A stretch of 64,000 nucleotides of DNA from Nostoc sp. UHCC 0302. GTDB lineage: Bacteria; Cyanobacteriota; Cyanobacteriia; Cyanobacteriales; Nostocaceae. Positions within the stretch are counted from its first letter, which is position 1, and every line of letters begins with the position of its first letter. The position numbers were made by a program, and so were the translations under genes. Under the pieces are notes generated by a model, which searched no databases, was not told the origin of the DNA, and worked only from the letters and a program-made list of their open reading frames with translations. Location of the stretch: contig NZ_CP151100.1 in assembly GCF_038096175.1 (NCBI RefSeq), positions 310,001 through 374,000 on the forward strand, written 5' to 3'. Positions 61,149 to 64,000 of this stretch are shown here, piece after piece.

Positions 61149-61460
61149 ATGCCAAAAAAGCCGGAGAAGGAAGATACAAAGCCGCTAAAAAGCAAAATGA
61201 TTCGGGTTCCGGTTGCTTTGATATCAGCGGTGAGAGAACTATCGAGATTACACCGAGATGGTCATACAGGTGCTATTCTTCAGGGATTGCAGTCGTTAAT
61301 TAGTGAAATTGATAGTCTTGATGATGCTTATGGCATTAATCCGAGTCAGCAACAATCGCAGCAAGAAAACCCTGATGTGAAACAGTTAGAGCAGCAAGTT
61401 TCGACTTTAAGCGAACGCATACAAAAACTAGAGACAGCGTATAACCAGTTGGCGACTTAG
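61149..61460 (+). CDS. RHH-like DNA-binding protein with coiled-coil tail
   Basis: 103 residues: basic start (KPLKSKMIRVPVALISAV), two short helices (VRELSRLHRDGHTGAILQGL) and a C-terminal coiled coil (VKQLEQQVSTLSERIQKLET). Such proteins are frequent on cyanobacterial plasmids beside recombinases. It probably binds the GATATC pair ahead of its own start. There is no separate ribosome site; the repeat occupies that region. Confidence 0.55.
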   Translation: MPKKPEKEDTKPLKSKMIRVPVALISAVRELSRLHRDGHTGAILQGLQSLISEIDSLDDAYGINPSQQQSQQENPDVKQLEQQVSTLSERIQKLETAYNQLAT

Positions 61461-61519
61461 TAAGGATTCAGGTGGCAGGGTATTGACAAAGGGGACACTT
61501 GAGGGAGAATATCGCAAAT

Positions 61520-62167
61520 ATGAACCAAAACCTGCCTCAAGAATTAGATCGAGAAAGCTTGAACCAGTTATCAAAAGAAGAACTGGTGGATATCATCATT
61601 GAGCAGAGCAAGGTAATACGTGATTTACAAAAAATCATTTTAGAACTACAGCAAGAAATAGAGCGTTTAAAAATCAGTAGGGATTTAGACAGTTCTAATT
61701 CGTCGAAACCACCATCTGGAGACATCCACAAAAAGAGCGAAAACAAAAAGGTACCCCTGCAAGAAGAATCAAATCAACCGAAAAAGAAACCAGGTGGACA
61801 GCCAGGACATCAAGGTAAAACTCGTAAGGGGTTTGGCAGAGTAGACCGTTATGAAATCTTACGTCCAAGTGATTGTATCTGTTGTGGTAACAAAGCATTT
61901 GCACCCCTAGCAGTAAAAGTAGAAAAACAGGCTGTAGCGCAATTAGTAGAACGTCCCATTGAAATAGTAGAATATCAACGCCATACCTGCGTGTGTGAGT
62001 GTTGTGGAAATGTACAAACAGCCTCATGGTCGCCAGATATCGTTCCAGGACAAGATTTAGGAGTTAGATTACAGGCGTTTTTAGGATGGGTAAACAATTA
62101 TGCACACATGCCTTATGAAAAACAGCAAGAAATGTTGTGGGAACTGGGGCAAATTGAAATTGGGCCC
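61520..62167 (+). pseudogene. IS66-family transposase, 5' part, interrupted by an IS
   Basis: From ATG 61520 (an in-frame TTG at 61499 is less likely) the protein reads as IS66 TnpC: leucine-zipper-like helix (VIRDLQKIILELQQEIERL), SSNSSKPPSGD, QPKKKPGGQPGHQGKTRKG and a zinc-binding segment (CICCG...CVCECCG). It breaks off after ELGQIEIG, and the inverted repeat of another IS starts at 62168. The catalytic DDE part is not in the window and may continue beyond the right edge. Confidence 0.85.
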
Positions 62168-62178
62168 TAGCTATCTAA

Positions 62179-63156
62179 TTGGTATACAAAGCAGGTAAAC
62201 TGAGGAAAGCACCTAGCAGCAGTAAAAAATTAGTGATAGTAAAGTTGCCTCGCCATCGCCCAGAACGAAAATTCAGTAATATCAAACGAATAGTATTAGA
62301 ATGTTCACTCATTGAGTGCGTGCATTGTGGGGCAGAATTAGCGCTACGCAGACCAAGACACATGCGTAAAACCATTCAAACAATGGATGGTGCAGTATTT
62401 GTGGCAGGCAAGAGTAAAGAATGTACCAATCATAGTTGCACACATTTTGGTAAACATTACTACGCGACTGGCGTGTTAAAATACAGTCTGCCTTACAGTA
62501 CTTATGGGCTAGACGTGCTGGCATTTATTGGTTGGCAACATGAAAATGAGCATCAACAGTTGGCAGAAATTCGGCGCTTATTAAACCAGCGTGGTGTTGA
62601 AATTAACGAAAGCAATGTAGGTAAGCTATACCGTCAATTTCTGGCACTATTGGGTGGAACGATTGCACATACACAGGAGAAATTAGCTGCCACAGCAGTC
62701 CATCATGGTGGCTTGATTTGGGCAATAGATGCCTTACAGCCCGAAGGCCACGGAACCTTACTGTATGTATTGTACGAGGTATTAAGCGGTACACCAGTAA
62801 GTGGAATTCAGTTACCACAGGCACAGGCACAAAGGTTAATTGAGTGGCTGCAACCATATAAAGAGTTACCGTATAAAGTGCTAGCAACATTGTCAGATGG
62901 GGAAAAATCAATCATTGCGGCAATGAATTCAAGTTGGCCAGATGCACCCCATCAACGTTGTCAAGCCCACTTTCTCAGTAATTTAAGTGAAGTGGTGCTG
63001 CCATTAGACACAAAGCTCAGACAGCAATTAAAAGCAGATTTAGATGATCTGCCAAAAGTCCCTGAGTACTCAGAAAGAGCCCAACACCCAGGCTCCGAAC
63101 AGCAGCAAGACAGTCTCCCTTTTTTTCAGGAATCCCCTATTTGTCACGAGACATAG
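62179..63156 (+). CDS. Transposase ORF A (zinc-binding and first catalytic half)
   Basis: Up to 325 residues, nominal start TTG in the left terminal repeat. A basic N-terminus, CVHCGAELALRRPRHM and a second Cys pair (ECTNHSC) form a DNA-binding zinc part. Then IWAIDALQPEGHGTLLYVLY gives the first Asp and VLATLSDGEKSIIAAM the second. It stops at 63156 shortly after a T7 run; the remainder of the transposase continues in ORF B by a -1 shift. The family is not one I can name. Confidence 0.75.
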   Translation: MVYKAGKLRKAPSSSKKLVIVKLPRHRPERKFSNIKRIVLECSLIECVHCGAELALRRPRHMRKTIQTMDGAVFVAGKSKECTNHSCTHFGKHYYATGVLKYSLPYSTYGLDVLAFIGWQHENEHQQLAEIRRLLNQRGVEINESNVGKLYRQFLALLGGTIAHTQEKLAATAVHHGGLIWAIDALQPEGHGTLLYVLYEVLSGTPVSGIQLPQAQAQRLIEWLQPYKELPYKVLATLSDGEKSIIAAMNSSWPDAPHQRCQAHFLSNLSEVVLPLDTKLRQQLKADLDDLPKVPEYSERAQHPGSEQQQDSLPFFQESPICHET

Positions 63157-64000
63157 AGTTAATGGCAATCGAATCCCAGATTCGGGCTGCGGTTCGGGAT
63201 TGTGTCAATCGCACCAGTCGCAAACCTTTTCGCTGGGGCGGTTTAAGCGGCTACCAGCAATTAGAAACTATTGGACAGATACTACGTAGTTTACCATGTC
63301 GAGAACTTGATACAGATTATTTGTCTCTCTTGTCAGTATGGATTGACCAAGCCTTAAGTAGCAATCGTTCATTAGCCTCCGACTTAGAAGAAACACACAA
63401 TTGGTTGCAACGAATTGCAGAATGTTTGCACTATCCTGAACAAACCAGTCCACGCATTGATTGCGCGACCGATGTTACACAAACTGTAAAATTACCTTTA
63501 ACAAGTTTTCAAGTTCGGCGCGAAATGGAAGAGTTATTACAGCAATTTCAGCCCGACCCTCAACAAAATCCCGCACAGTTTGCCTTGAAGAAAAAGCTAC
63601 AAAAACTATGGCATAAATACGGTACTGATTTATTGCACTGCTATGACATTCCTGGCTTACCGCCAGATAACTTGAAAATGGAAGCTATGTTTAGCCTTTT
63701 GCGTCGCAATCAACGGCGAATTAGTGGGCGCAAATCAACTGCCGAATTACGTGATTTTGGGCAATATCAAGTTCTTTTCTTCGCCGAAAGTGAACAAATG
63801 TTGCTGACACAAATTCGGGAAGTGCCTGTAGCGGAATACAACACTCAACGTCGCAGATTAGCAATGGATGAAGCACCCCGTCAACAAAAACATCGCCTTC
63901 ATCGTCATCCAGTTACCACAATACAAGCTTTAGTCGATCAACATACGGAACTTCTGACTGTGCTTGAGTCTCAAGCCCTGAAATACCAATTAGATAGCTA
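63066..64000 (+). CDS. Transposase ORF B, C-terminal half, runs off the window
   Basis: Open in the -1 frame relative to ORF A from 63066 to the window end. After the T7 run it reads SGIPYLSRDIELMAIESQ, RKPFRWGGLSGYQQLETI and, near the end, LKMEAMFSLLRRNQRRISGR, where the Glu is the likely third catalytic residue. The frame reaches the right terminal repeat and probably ends with TAG just past the edge. It is made mainly as an A-B fusion of about 600 residues, by inference. Confidence 0.75.
63120..63126 (+). promoter_or_regulatory. T7 slippery site for -1 frameshifting
   Basis: Seven Ts read T-TTT-TTT in the ORF A frame, a canonical X-XXY-YYZ heptamer. A slip of -1 leads directly into ORF B. 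Transcriptional slippage on the T tract would give the same product. Confidence 0.65.

Larger units (their letters stand above)
62168..64000 (+). mobile_element. Insertion sequence inside the IS66 gene
   Basis: TAGCTATCTAATTGGTAT at 62168-62185 is the exact inverted complement of the last 18 bases of the window (63983-64000). The IS is therefore at least 1833 bp, with its right end at or just past the edge. It carries two overlapping frames, ORF A and ORF B, of a DDE-type transposase. The target duplication lies outside the window. Confidence 0.85.

Overview
The window looks like part of a large conjugative plasmid of a filamentous, heterocyst-type cyanobacterium (Nostoc, Anabaena or a close relative). 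The evidence is the recurrent HIP1 octamer GCGATCGC, heptamer (GCAATTC-type) tandem repeats, and gene families largely confined to cyanobacteria: a CyRepA1-like replication protein with a DUF3854 domain, a 4-Cys-prefix Ser/Thr kinase, DUF3611 and DUF7219 proteins, and an RpaB-like response regulator. No rRNA, tRNA or CRISPR array was seen.

Layout. (1) 1-5200: a 5'-truncated DUF2958 gene, a P63C-domain protein, an HNH-like protein, a gene that appears split by a one-base frameshift, and a partition module on the minus strand. The partition module has a ParM-like actin ATPase, an overlapping small adaptor and a parC-like centromere of 11-bp-phased CGTCAA repeats in two groups. (2) 5.5-26.3 kb: the conjugation block. 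A 1945-residue MobF relaxase/helicase with a fused DUF3854 domain (plus strand) converges on a long minus-strand operon. The operon holds a VirD4-like coupling protein and VirB2, VirB4 (with VirB3-like N-terminus), VirB5, VirB6, VirB8, VirB9 and VirB10-like parts of a cyanobacterial (MPF_C-like) type IV secretion system. (3) 26.5-33.7 kb: two divergent ribbon-helix-helix genes, a protein with two winged-helix-like repeats, decayed genes including a parA remnant, a periplasmic trypsin-like protease with TPR repeats, a TPR protein, and MITE-like elements. (4) 33.7-39.9 kb: a tyrosine recombinase and the replication initiator with its coupled upstream gene and a structured leader. (5) 39.6-49.7 kb: a signalling and surface block with a STAND/NB-ARC ATPase, a 4-Cys-prefix kinase with TPRs, a FecR-like exported protein, a CHAT-TPR protease-like protein and a filamentous-haemagglutinin-type exoprotein. 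(6) 49.8-58.7 kb: cargo, including an FAD oxidoreductase, a GT1-type glycosyltransferase, an RpaB paralogue and small DNA- or zinc-binding proteins, with repeat-rich spacers. (7) 59.4-64 kb: a second tyrosine recombinase, an XRE/zinc-ribbon regulator, an RHH-like gene behind a paired GATATC site, and an IS66 transposase gene interrupted by another IS. That IS carries 18-bp terminal inverted repeats and a T7 slippery site.

How it fits together: replication (CyRepA1-like) and ParMRC-like partition maintain the element, the MobF relaxase and T4SS transfer it, and two tyrosine recombinases may resolve multimers or integrate it. Functional assignments rest on motifs read by eye; no database search was run.
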